DNA of 64,000 nt, from positions 32,152 through 96,151 of the forward strand of contig RYFE02000019.1 of assembly GCA_004138175.2 (NCBI GenBank), read 5' to 3'. A model generated the notes under the pieces. That model saw only the letters and a program-made list of their open reading frames with translations, was not told the origin of the DNA and ran no database searches. Positions 24,911 through 32,764 of the stretch are shown here, one piece after another (positions within the stretch are counted from its first letter, which is position 1; every line of letters begins with the position of its first letter). Origin of the DNA: Chloroflexales bacterium ZM16-3. GTDB taxonomy: Bacteria; Chloroflexota; Chloroflexia; Chloroflexales; Chloroflexaceae. Position numbers and translations under genes: made by a program.

Positions 24911-24944
24911 ATCGCCCGACCACCTGAGTGGCCGGGCGATTTTG
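24911..24944 (+). terminator. Rho-independent terminator after the CRISPR array
   Basis: ATCGCCCG (24911-24918) pairs with CGGGCGAT (24933-24940), with CCA/TGG inside, followed by TTTTG on the plus strand. It defines the end of the array transcript. Confidence 0.8.
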
Positions 24945-25105
24945 TCTGATCGCATCGCTTACCACCAGAGCGGCTCCCAAGTAGGCGTCCGATGCGCATC
25001 CTCTTCAATTCCATCGCGGCGGTCGCATTGTGGCCGTAGCGAGTCAATGGTGTCCCAGTATATAATTGAGGAGCGAACGCCCCTTATCTGAGCAGGGACA
25101 CATCT
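24945..25105. other. Spacer region with a decayed repeat-like block and the hicBA promoter
   Basis: GTAGCGAGTCAATGGTG (25036-25052) preceded by GCATTGTGGCCG resembles both ends of the CRISPR repeat with the middle deleted. TATAAT at 25061-25066 is a -10 element for hicBA, ~40 bases before its ATG; the -35 is not clear. Confidence 0.4.
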
Positions 25106-25333
25106 ATGAGTAGTACCGAATCGCACCTTCGCCAGGTCGTGATCGCGCCCGGCGAAGATGGCTACTTCGTCGCTGAAGTGCCGAGCCTGCCCGGCTGCAT
25201 CAGTCAGGGCCGCACGCGCGCCGAGGCGATCGCGAATATCCGCGAGGCAATCACACTCTTTATCGAGGCCCTCGAAGCGCAGGGAACCCCGGTTCCTGAG
25301 GACACCTTGGAGCGCCAGCTGGTGGTGGTCTAG
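25106..25333 (+). CDS. hicB: HicB-family antitoxin
   Basis: 75 residues. VVIAPGEDGYFVAEVPSLPGCISQGRTRAEAIANIREAI is the partial RNase H-like HicB fold, with the GCxSQG and EAIxNIxEAI signatures. There is no C-terminal DNA-binding extension, as in short HicB antitoxins. The stop is followed two bases later by the hicA ATG. It neutralises the HicA ribonuclease and sits between the CRISPR array and the transposition genes, where it could stabilise the element. Confidence 0.92.
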   Translation: MSSTESHLRQVVIAPGEDGYFVAEVPSLPGCISQGRTRAEAIANIREAITLFIEALEAQGTPVPEDTLERQLVVV

Positions 25334-25335
25334 CC

Positions 25336-25557
25336 ATGCCGCCGCTTCCCGTGATCTCTGGCCGGCAATGTGTGGCTGCACTTGCCAACGCTGGCTTTAT
25401 CCTCACGCGCCAGCGCGGCAGCCATATGATCCTCCAACGGGCCGATCCTCCGACGACCATCAGCGTTCCCGACCATGCCGAACTCGACCGTGGCACGCTG
25501 CGCGCCATTATTCGGCAGGCAGGGTTAACGGTGGAGCAGTTCCTCGCCCTCCGCTAG
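25336..25557 (+). CDS. hicA: HicA-family mRNA interferase toxin
   Basis: 73 residues with the double-stranded-RNA-binding-like HicA fold: SGRQCVAALANAGFILTRQRGSHMILQ, including the catalytic His in GSH, then ISVPDHAELDRGTLRAIIRQAGLTVEQF. It cleaves mRNA when the antitoxin is lost. Start and length are typical; the pair appears intact. Confidence 0.92.
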   Translation: MPPLPVISGRQCVAALANAGFILTRQRGSHMILQRADPPTTISVPDHAELDRGTLRAIIRQAGLTVEQFLALR

Positions 25558-25596
25558 TCAGCCGCCGACGTAACTACCCAGCGGGCACATAGCGAA

Positions 25597-25621
25597 GGGT
25601 GTCAAGAGTTTCTTGACACCC
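25597..25621 (+). terminator. Hairpin after hicBA
   Basis: GGGTGTCAAG-AGTTT-CTTGACACCC is a perfect 10-bp stem 40 bases after the hicA stop. No U run follows, so it may also be an inverted repeat of another kind; its TGTCAAG/CTTGACA ends recall transposon-end trinucleotides. Confidence 0.5.
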
Positions 25622-25911
25622 AAACTACGTGATCGCACGCTGGCACCCCAATCTTGCAAGCAGTGCGAGGCAGATAGTATAGTCGCAAGGTACGCGATAG
25701 GCGGTTTAAGGCTAGTTGGAGCGCTTTTTGAAAATCGTGCAGGCCGTCAAAATTGACTGCATTTTCCTCCTACGATGTGACCGAAAAGTCTTTACATTTT
25801 ACTCTTTACACTTCGTTGCAGAAGTGATTGGAAAGGCGTAAATGTCATCTGGAAGAATTACCGTGTGTCGATCTGGCAGAATAAGCGCACATCAGCATAC
25901 GTGCTGATGGG
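25622..25911. other. AT-richer intergenic stretch without a gene
   Basis: No supported coding frame. CATCAGCA-TACG-TGCTGATG (25890-25909) is an 8-bp hairpin immediately before the repeat cluster. The lower GC content contrasts with both flanks, as is common near ends of mobile elements. Confidence 0.4.
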
Positions 25912-26088
25912 TTGCAGAATTCGCTCTACATCGTTGCAGAAACCCCTCTACATCGCGCCGCAGAAACCCCTCTACATGGCCAGTATACGGCACTGTAGAG
26001 GGGTTTCTGTTTGTTCTGCTACGACTATCCCTCATCTGCGTTGCTCGCAGCAGAAACCCCTCTACATGGCACGGTAGAGGGGTTTCTG
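25912..26088. repeat. Six copies of a 17-bp motif, direct and inverted, at the 3' end of the Tns-like operon
   Basis: Motif CAGAAACCCCTCTACAT. Direct copies: 25912-25933 (degenerate), 25934-25955, 25958-25979, 26051-26067. Inverted copies: 25993-26009 and 26074-26088. Copies 3/4 and 5/6 form hairpins, and each hairpin is followed by TTCTGCTACGACTATCCCTC, so an ~80-90-bp block was duplicated; the second block ends in the last codons of the TnsC-like gene. They could be transposase-binding sites at an element end or a doubled terminator. Confidence 0.8.
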
Positions 26089-26103
26089 TCTGTTCTGCTA
26101 CGA

Positions 26104-27204
26104 CTATCCCTCATCTACATCTACATCGCCCTCACCGGAATCTGCCTTGCCCTCACCGGAATCTGCCTTGCCCTCATCGGAATCTGCATCGCCCTCACCG
26201 GAATCTGCATCGCCCTCACCGGAATCTGCATCGCCCTCACCGGAATCCTCAGGTGCCTTTACGGGGCCAGTCCGCTGCACCCATGTCTCACGCAGTCGCT
26301 TCATGACCGCCTCTGTGATGACACGGGGTTCACCAGATTTCTTGGTGGGGCCAAGCGCTCTATCGAGGGCCTTTATCAACTCGTGGATATACCACCAGTT
26401 GCCCCGCGTCCACTCGTAGAACTCCTTCGTCACCCCGTTGGCATTCACGTCACTGCCGAAGACGGCATCTAGGTTGCGGCGAACAAAGGCAACGACGATA
26501 GCTGCGAACTCGGGCAATGCCATTGGCGAGAGCAGCATCTTACGAGACCAGACCATCTGCGTCTCGCTCTGCCCGTTCATCAGTTTAGCAAACTTACTTG
26601 ACTCCTCGCCGCCCGGCTCCACCTGTGCCGAGAATACAAGTGCGTGCCGAGCGGAATGGCCCTGTTCCGCGTAGGTACGAAGGAGCAGGAGCCAATGGAG
26701 CGCGCGCTTTTCAAGATGCTGCGCATTCCCGATCACCACCACACGCGGCTGGAGATCCTGTATGCGTGGCAGCACATCGTTAAAAAACCGTGAGAGGAAA
26801 TCCGCCTCGGTATACCAGCGCTTCGTCCGTTCGGTGGACTTCGCAAGCCTACCACCGTCGGCCACGAGTTCCAATCGTTTAAGTCGATCCAGGATCAGTG
26901 AGAAGGCAACACACGAGACCGGAACCGACCCGCTTGGTGCTGGTACGAGGTTGATTAACACCATATCAGCGGGCGAGACCCGTAAGTGCTCGGGTATGCT
27001 CTTGCTCGATGCGCCAACTTGCCACCACCAGTCAAGGAAGCGATCTTTCCCTGCACCTTTGCCGCCGAGCATGATCGTAATACCGCAATCACCGACTATC
27101 TCATTGAGCTTGAGCGCGCGTGATGCGGTGAACGACGTTTCAACGAACGCCTGAATGTCAATGCTACCCACGTTCAGATTTCTCCCTCTCCATCTCCTGC
27201 TCAA
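26104..27204 (-). CDS. TnsC/TniB-like AAA+ ATPase with degenerate Walker B
   Basis: 366 residues. Walker A is GGKGAGKD (47-54). Where Walker B should read VIDEA, this protein has VVVIGNAQHL, with G159-N160 in place of Asp-Glu, so ATP hydrolysis is doubtful. Length and position after a TnsB-like gene, with the frames overlapping by 41 bases, fit TnsC/TniB target-selection ATPases. The C-terminal ~45 residues are an acidic repeat (DSGEGDA, seven variants) encoded by an 18-bp tandem repeat at ~26120-26250. No TniQ/TnsD-like gene follows. Confidence 0.6.
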   Translation of the reverse strand: MSRRWRGRNLNVGSIDIQAFVETSFTASRALKLNEIVGDCGITIMLGGKGAGKDRFLDWWWQVGASSKSIPEHLRVSPADMVLINLVPAPSGSVPVSCVAFSLILDRLKRLELVADGGRLAKSTERTKRWYTEADFLSRFFNDVLPRIQDLQPRVVVIGNAQHLEKRALHWLLLLRTYAEQGHSARHALVFSAQVEPGGEESSKFAKLMNGQSETQMVWSRKMLLSPMALPEFAAIVVAFVRRNLDAVFGSDVNANGVTKEFYEWTRGNWWYIHELIKALDRALGPTKKSGEPRVITEAVMKRLRETWVQRTGPVKAPEDSGEGDADSGEGDADSGEGDADSDEGKADSGEGKADSGEGDVDVDEG

Positions 27205-27793
27205 GCTGCCGCATCAGATCGGCCACGTCTGGCATATCGCTCAGATTTATGTTCTGGTTTCCTTTGGCGGGAGCCGGCAAAGGCTGCTGACGCCGCGCGG
27301 GCTTGAGGGAAGGCGAACGACCGTGCTCAGGGTGTGGAGTCGACGGTGTGGCCTGCGGAGTCTCCGGCGCATCGGCAGGCTGCCGTGGAAGTTCCTCCAG
27401 CAGTACCGGCTGCTGGGTGACGACGTTCTTCAGAGCCCGATCTGCGCCTACGCGCTGCGCGGCCTTCTCCACGCGAGCAAATATCTCCCGGTGCTCTTCA
27501 CGGATGCGCTTGAGGGCAGCGTTGTGGAACTCATTGTACTTGTCATCGCTGAGCTGCTTCACCGACTTCAGCACGCACTCGTTCCAGTTCTCTCCATCAA
27601 GACAGACTTCGAGTACCCATCCGGCATCGAGCTTCGCACCATGAAGCACGACAAACTCCGGGCGAGTAGCAGCCAGCATCCAGCGGTACATGTCATCGGC
27701 AGAGGTAATTCGCGGCTCGTACTCCTGTTTATCAAACTCGATCTTCCATTGGCTAACTGCGACATAGGTATCAACCCGCTGAGGTGTCAGCAC
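27164..27793 (-). CDS. C-terminal part of the TnsB-like transposase, separated by an in-frame TAA
   Basis: This frame is open from 27901, directly after the TAA at 27902-27904, to 27164 and is in phase with the upstream transposase frame. The GTG at 27793 is the first usable start and lacks a ribosome site, although GAGGAGG lies just after the TAA. Residues around RDLIWRSKP...PPIRRLKVL and the beta-rich segment after it correspond to the region joining the integrase domain to the Mu-type C-terminal barrel. The last ~100 residues are proline-rich, then helical, as in TnsB tails that contact TnsC. With the upstream part it totals ~631 residues, a normal TnsB length. Confidence 0.55.
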   Translation of the reverse strand: MLTPQRVDTYVAVSQWKIEFDKQEYEPRITSADDMYRWMLAATRPEFVVLHGAKLDAGWVLEVCLDGENWNECVLKSVKQLSDDKYNEFHNAALKRIREEHREIFARVEKAAQRVGADRALKNVVTQQPVLLEELPRQPADAPETPQATPSTPHPEHGRSPSLKPARRQQPLPAPAKGNQNINLSDMPDVADLMRQLEQEMEREKSERG

Positions 27794-27901
27794 CTTCAGA
27801 CGCCGGATAGGCGGGGCAGGGAGAGCCGGCTTGCTGCGCCAAATGAGATCACGCCCCTGCTTCTCCCTTTTGTTCCGTGGTCGCTTCCGAACCTCCTCGA
27901 T

Positions 27902-29059
27902 TTACTTGTCGAAGATTGTGCAGAATTCCTCAAAGGAGAGCATATTCTTAACGCGCCGTGCTGCACCGACAGCAGCGAGATCCTTCTCCTTACCGACGAA
28001 GTTCGCGGGGAGATCTTTGAGTAATTCGTCCATCAGGCCAAGGAATTTTTCAATCTTGCCACGTCCGCGCGGTCGCCCCGGAATACTATTGCGCATCCTG
28101 ATCAGGGTCTCATTCTCATCGGTCAAGTCCTCCAGAAACTCCTCAATCGCGATGATCTGAGAGCCGTTGTCCGTGTAGAGGTCTTCCGGTCGAATCTGCT
28201 CATAGTACATGGCGCTGGCAAGCAGAATGCCTACATCTCCTGAGGTGAAGTCTGCCCCTTTAGGAAGACCTTCTTCGTCTCTGATCTTGCGCGGGATAAG
28301 TCGATGTCTGACCGGATACCAGGAGTAGTCATCAATCATTTGCAGCAGTGTGACCGTACAGATCATGCCGTCATAGTTGACGTAGATCGGTAGCGGTCGT
28401 GCATCCATCTGCCAGCGTTGGTTTGGGCGATCAACGTTGTTCTTTCTTGCCGGCAGTAGCTTATTGCGCAGGTAGTTCTCACCTTTGTGCGCTCTATCGA
28501 TAACGAGCGGATGCTCCGCCTTGAGATCGTTGAGGTAGCGCCGGAGAGTGTCAATAGTCCACTTGGGCTCAGGGCAGAACTTCTGAATTACGGCGTAGAT
28601 ATACTTGACATTGGCTATTTCAGGTATATTGTCCGGTCTGCCGTCCGGGTAAACGGTGTTGAGCTTAGGATTGATAAAGAAGAAGCAAGCAATATCCTCC
28701 TGCTCCGAGGAGAGCATTCGCCCCTTTTCGCGCCCAGGCTGCTTATCCGCCAGCGACTCAACGCGGGGATCTGCCAGGTACGCATCAACCCAGTTATCAA
28801 TCGTCCATACAGAAACACCAAGGGCTGTTGCAGCCTTGTTCCGTTCACCAGTGCCTCGTAGCGATCCCTGAGTCTTCACAATTTCGACGAGCGGCTTGAT
28901 AACACGCTCAATCTCTTTGAGACGCTTAGGTGTTTTGCCGCGCTTCTCAAGGCGTTTCTTATCCCGTTTGTTTAGGGCGTCAATATCCAGGGGACGGCGT
29001 CTTTTGGGCTTGCGGCGGCGGAAAGAATCGCCTTCGGGTTTGTCTGTTGGCTGAGCCAT
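27902..29059 (-). CDS. TnsB/TniA-like DDE transposase, N-terminal and catalytic part
   Basis: 385 residues. A helix-turn-helix (NKAATALGVSVWTIDNWVDAYL, ~74-95) precedes an integrase-type catalytic core with the DDE triad D219 (WQMDARPL), D297 (YTDNGSQ) and E337 (GRGKIEKFL). The spacing and the surrounding motifs match Mu/TnsB/TniA transposases rather than IS elements. The frame ends in LSFEEFCTIFDK-TAA, in the middle of the linker that should lead to the C-terminal barrel, and continues in phase afterwards. The catalytic centre is intact; the gene is either a recent nonsense mutant, a split gene or a readthrough case. Confidence 0.75.
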   Translation of the reverse strand: MAQPTDKPEGDSFRRRKPKRRRPLDIDALNKRDKKRLEKRGKTPKRLKEIERVIKPLVEIVKTQGSLRGTGERNKAATALGVSVWTIDNWVDAYLADPRVESLADKQPGREKGRMLSSEQEDIACFFFINPKLNTVYPDGRPDNIPEIANVKYIYAVIQKFCPEPKWTIDTLRRYLNDLKAEHPLVIDRAHKGENYLRNKLLPARKNNVDRPNQRWQMDARPLPIYVNYDGMICTVTLLQMIDDYSWYPVRHRLIPRKIRDEEGLPKGADFTSGDVGILLASAMYYEQIRPEDLYTDNGSQIIAIEEFLEDLTDENETLIRMRNSIPGRPRGRGKIEKFLGLMDELLKDLPANFVGKEKDLAAVGAARRVKNMLSFEEFCTIFDK

Positions 29060-29086
29060 ACACCTATCCTCTCCGACTATGGGAAT

Positions 29087-29848
29087 TTATCGTTTCCGCA
29101 CCAATGGCAGATAGTGAAGAATCAAGCGGTCTTCTGCTGAGTATTCGACAAATACGGAGCGAGTTCGGCCTAAGCGCTCGGGAAGTTGCCAGGGGAGCTG
29201 GCTGTGGCGCTTGCTCACGGTGCCCCCATGGGCGCGGTTGCGGTGCGGGGCTCCATCTTGCTTGGCACGCGCACCGGCCGGAAAGAGCCAGACCGGATTA
29301 CGATGGGTGACCCACTGCTGGCGGAGCAGGGTGAGGGTGCGCGGGGGCAGGGGGATGTAGCGGTCCTTCAGGCCCTTGCCACCGCGGATCTGGAGCTGCA
29401 TGCGGGCGCTGTCGATCCAGCTGACCTGGAGGTTGGCACCCTCACTAATGCGGAGGCCACAGGTATAGATGGTGGCGAGACAGGCATAGTAGGAGGGCTG
29501 GTGGACGAAGGAGAGCATGTGCCAGACCTCGTCGACACTGAGCACGACGGGCACGGTTTGGATCTGGCGGGGGCGGTACAGGTCGAGGCGGGGCCAGGGA
29601 CGCCGGAGGGTGACCTCGAAGAGAAACTTGAAGGCTGCGATAGCGACCGTGGCCGACGAACGGGAGAGGCCACGAACCTTGTGGAGCGCGAGAAAGAACT
29701 GGCGAAAGTCCTCGTCAGTGGCCTGGTCTGGCGATTTGCCGACGAACTCGGCTAACTGCTGAACGTAGCGCAAGTAGGCGCGCTGGGTTCCGGGAGCCAG
29801 GCCTTTGAGCTGCATGTCCTCGAGCATGCGCTGCCGTAAGGGAGTCAC
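29087..29848 (-). pseudogene. Tyrosine recombinase, C-terminally truncated
   Basis: Starts at the GTG at 29848, six bases after AGGAGG. The SAM-like N-terminal domain (GLAPGTQRAYLRYVQQLAEFV) and the first catalytic Arg region (TIYTCGLRISEGANLQVSWID) are clear. After WLFPAGARAKQDGAPHRNRA the family pattern is lost: the HxxR box and the nucleophilic Tyr are missing, and the alternative frame reads ATAPMGAP, indicating a frameshift followed by truncation. The lost 3' end faces the Tns-like operon, so insertion or deletion at ~29.1-29.2 kb is likely. Confidence 0.75.
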
Positions 29849-29881
29849 GATGAAACCTCCTGATGTGAGGGGATACGCCAC

Positions 29882-30015
29882 CAGGAAGCATCGTCACATA
29901 GGCAGCAGGAGGTAGCAAGGCATCAGAGAAACAAGCAACCGAGGGGTAGGGACTCTCTGCGCGAAGCGCTTCGTTCAACGCAACATACTGCCCCTCCCGC
30001 TGGTATAATTCTGCT
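29882..30015. other. Short intergenic region at the border of the accessory segment
   Basis: Mixed composition with TATAAT at 30003-30008 just before the NMNAT-like ATG at 30016; the mRNA would be nearly leaderless. No other feature seen. Confidence 0.3.
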
Positions 30016-30606
30016 ATGGACATCCCACGCTTCGCCGACCTGCTCGCTGGCCAGGTCGGCTCGATCACCATCGAGGCGACAGGCACACAGCGGGCCGATG
30101 ACCCGCCGCCTGGGCCGATCCTCTCCGGGGCCTTCAACCCGCTGCACGCGGGGCACCTGGGCATGGCCGCCGCCGCCGCGCAGATCTGCGGCCAGCCGGC
30201 GGCCTTCGAGTTGGCCGTGCGCAATGCCGATAAGGGCGCAATCCCCGCCGAGGAGATCGCTCGCCGGGCCGCGCAGTTTGTCGGCCGGGCCACGCTGATC
30301 CTTTCGGCCGCGCCGCTCTTCGCGCAGAAGGCCGCACTCTACCCCGACCGCACCTTCGTGCTCGGCTATGACACCGCCGTGCGCCTGCTCGACCCACGGT
30401 ACTACGGCGGCGAGCCGGGCCTGCGCGCCGCCCTCGACCAGATCCGCGCCGCCGGCTGCCGCTTCCTGGTCGCCGGTCGCCTGGTCGCCGACCGCTTCCA
30501 GACCCTCGCCGACCTGGCGATCCCGCCCGGCTACGCCGACCTTGCGACAGCTATCCCTGAAAAACTTTTTCGTGCCGATATCTCCTCAACCGCGCTGCGA
30601 AGATAA
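30016..30606 (+). CDS. Nucleotidyltransferase-like protein (NMNAT/cytidylyltransferase fold)
   Basis: 196 residues. GAFNPLHAGHLGMA carries the HxGH nucleotide-binding motif and ISSTALRR the ISSTxxR signature near the C-terminus, both diagnostic of the nicotinamide/nicotinate mononucleotide adenylyltransferase superfamily. YRTFVLGYDTAVRLL-type sequence in between resembles the substrate loop. The exact substrate cannot be fixed; NadD is usually longer in the N-terminal part and lacks the 35-residue lead seen here. Chromosomal codon use; it begins the housekeeping segment. Confidence 0.75.
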   Translation: MDIPRFADLLAGQVGSITIEATGTQRADDPPPGPILSGAFNPLHAGHLGMAAAAAQICGQPAAFELAVRNADKGAIPAEEIARRAAQFVGRATLILSAAPLFAQKAALYPDRTFVLGYDTAVRLLDPRYYGGEPGLRAALDQIRAAGCRFLVAGRLVADRFQTLADLAIPPGYADLATAIPEKLFRADISSTALRR

Positions 30607-30722
30607 TGCTGAATGCTGAATGTCAGCGTCATCTGCAACTCCAGAGCGCTTACTAGTCGTCATAACCTGTGCCGCTTCGATCAGGAGGTGCGGAATTCAC
30701 CATTCAGCATTCAGCATTCAAC
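30605..30722. repeat. Heptanucleotide repeats in inverted arrangement
   Basis: TGCTGAA units at ~30606-30620 and complementary ATTCAGC/ATTCAAC units at ~30698-30722 flank the short intergenic stretch before the FHA gene. One of several such clusters in the window. Confidence 0.75.
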
Positions 30723-30740
30723 ATTACAAAGGAGCGACCT

Positions 30741-31490
30741 ATGCTCGACCGCGCCGCATTTGAGAAGGAGAACCAGGACACGCGCAAACAGCTTGCCGCC
30801 CTGGAGAAGGATGTCAAGCAGCTGCGCGACTGGGTGAGCAGCAACGAGCGCGCCCTGAACGGGATGAATGAGAGCCTGCGCCGGATCACCGAGGATGGGA
30901 TTACCAAAGCCCGCGCGGGCCTGTCTGTGCGTGAGGGCGACCTCCAGCGGCTGCGCGGGGTCATCGCCAAGAACGACAAGATTCTCTCCCGGATCGGCGA
31001 CATCGAGCGCAGGCGCAAGGATATCGCCACCCTGGAGGAGGAGCAGGAGCGTCTGATCGTGCTGCTGGAGCGCAATCGGACGGAGCTGCGCCAGTTTGAG
31101 CAGGAGTATGAGGAGATGACCCGTCCGGCCGCGCCCCCGGCCGCCCTGGCCCCCTGCGAGGTGGTGCTGCCAAACAACCTGCGCATCCCGCTCGACCCCG
31201 GTAAGGGCACCTATATGGTCGGCTGGTACGACGCGGCGGCCGGGGCCAGCCCCGACATCGACCTGCACCCGGTGGGCGGCAGCGCCCAGGGCGTGAGCCG
31301 CCAGCACGCGATCATCCGCCTCGCCGAGGGCCAGTGGACGGTCACCGACCTCGGCAGCACCAATGGCACCTTCCTCAACGACGCCCCCATGACGCCCAAT
31401 AGCACCGTGGCCCTGCGCGACCGGACGCGCATCCGGCTGGGCAATGTGATCATCTTCTTCCGCTACATCACCCAGACCACCCGACTGTAG
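30741..31490 (+). CDS. FHA-domain protein with N-terminal coiled coil
   Basis: 249 residues from the ATG at 30741 (AAAGGAG upstream). Residues ~1-135 form a long coiled coil rich in Glu, Lys and Arg. Residues ~150-249 are an FHA domain: GVSRQHAIIRL and DLGSTNGTFLNDAPM with the conserved Ser, His and Asn residues that bind phosphothreonine. It would act as a phospho-dependent adaptor for Ser/Thr kinases. No transmembrane segment is seen. Confidence 0.85.
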   Translation: MLDRAAFEKENQDTRKQLAALEKDVKQLRDWVSSNERALNGMNESLRRITEDGITKARAGLSVREGDLQRLRGVIAKNDKILSRIGDIERRRKDIATLEEEQERLIVLLERNRTELRQFEQEYEEMTRPAAPPAALAPCEVVLPNNLRIPLDPGKGTYMVGWYDAAAGASPDIDLHPVGGSAQGVSRQHAIIRLAEGQWTVTDLGSTNGTFLNDAPMTPNSTVALRDRTRIRLGNVIIFFRYITQTTRL

Positions 31491-31528
31491 ATCACTGAGC
31501 GGAATGAGTAGCCCGCTGAGCCACTGAA

Positions 31529-31585
31529 TCTGGCAGCATGGAAGAGACGGCCAGCGAAGCTGGCCGTCTCTTCCATGCTGCCAGA
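31529..31585. terminator. 27-bp perfect inverted repeat between convergent genes
   Basis: Arms 31529-31555 and 31559-31585 with a GAA loop, followed by TATTTT on the plus strand. It serves as a bidirectional terminator for the FHA and DUF4349 genes, the right arm abutting the latter's stop. Confidence 0.85.
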
Positions 31586-31589
31586 TATT

Positions 31590-32525
31590 TTAGGGCATCG
31601 TCGGCGGCGCGGCAGGAGCCTCCTTTGCTGCCTTGCGCGAGCCCCGCCTGGCCCGGCGCCAGCCCCAGCGGCCCAGCAGCAGCAGCGGCAGCCACACCGG
31701 CGACCAGACCAGCAGGACGATGCCCAGCTCTACCAGACCCTGGCCAAACTCCACCAGGTCGCCGAGGGCCTGGCGGGCCACCCGCAGCGGCTGCCAGCCA
31801 TTCTCGGGCACAATTGCGGGCTGCGGCGGCACCGGCTGTAGGTCGGCGGTGATCGTGGCCATGGCGGCGCTGTCCTTGAGGTACTTCATGCGCCCCTGGA
31901 TCTGCTCGATCTGGCCCTGCACATCGGTCAGGGCATTGTTTACCTGAAGGGCGTCCTCGACCTTGGTGGCCTTAGCGAGCAGGTCGAGCAGCCGGTCGCG
32001 GGTGGCATCCAGGTTGCGCATGCGCGAGTCGAGGTCCACAAACTCCTCGGTCACGTCATCGCCGCCGACGCTGCGCGAGAGCACCTTGCTGGCCAGCCCC
32101 TCGAGATCGGCCAGGGCCGCGCCAAATGTGTCCGAGGGCACGCGGAAGGTGATCGTAGAGGTCTGGTAGTCGCCGCTGCCGTTTGTCTGCACGCTGACCA
32201 CGTAGCCGCCGAGCTGCTCGGCGCGGGCGCGGATGCTGGCCTCGGCGTCGGGCACGTTCTCGACCTGGAGCGAGATCATGGCGGTCTTGATCACCATGCG
32301 CTGGGCGGCCTGCTGGCTGGCGGGCGCGCTCTGGGCCACGTCGCCGACGGCGTTGTCGTAGGACTCCAGGGCGGCGGGGGCGCCGGGGTCCATAGGTGCG
32401 GCGGTGGCCATGGCCGACATCTCAGACTGGGGCAGCATGGGCGCGCTGGCGGACTGTGCGCCGCCGCATGCGGCCAGAAGCAGGGCGGCGAGTATGGCTG
32501 TGGAGAGGATCTTCAGAGTGTGCAT
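31590..32525 (-). CDS. DUF4349 lipoprotein
   Basis: 311 residues from the ATG at 32525. The N-terminus MHTLKILSTAILAALLLAACGG is a lipoprotein signal with the LAAC lipobox. The DUF4349 core follows: MVIKTAMISLQVENVPDAEASIRARAEQLGGYVVS, then TFRVPSDTFGAALADLEGLASKVLSRSVGGDDVTEEFVDLD and a coiled coil (LDLLAKATKVEDALQVNNALTDVQGQIEQIQGRMKYL). A membrane segment near the C-terminus (~265-295) is followed by a basic tail. It should sit on the outer face of the membrane. The function of DUF4349 is unknown. Confidence 0.88.
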   Translation of the reverse strand: MHTLKILSTAILAALLLAACGGAQSASAPMLPQSEMSAMATAAPMDPGAPAALESYDNAVGDVAQSAPASQQAAQRMVIKTAMISLQVENVPDAEASIRARAEQLGGYVVSVQTNGSGDYQTSTITFRVPSDTFGAALADLEGLASKVLSRSVGGDDVTEEFVDLDSRMRNLDATRDRLLDLLAKATKVEDALQVNNALTDVQGQIEQIQGRMKYLKDSAAMATITADLQPVPPQPAIVPENGWQPLRVARQALGDLVEFGQGLVELGIVLLVWSPVWLPLLLLGRWGWRRARRGSRKAAKEAPAAPPTMP

Positions 32526-32764
32526 CGGCTTCCTCCAGGATGGGTGTCTGTTCGGTCGCTCTGTCACTATGACGCTGTGGGTGGCCCGGCGGTTCCTTGC
32601 ATGCGATTGTCCATAATTCATAGATGGAAACAGTGCGATGATAATTTAATAATACAGTAAGTACTTCAATGTATTTTTTACGAATATGCTAGTGTACGCA
32701 GTGGCAGGAATGTGCTATGATATGCGCTATCTTCGCCTTCACGTAGAGAAAGAGAGTGCCACCT

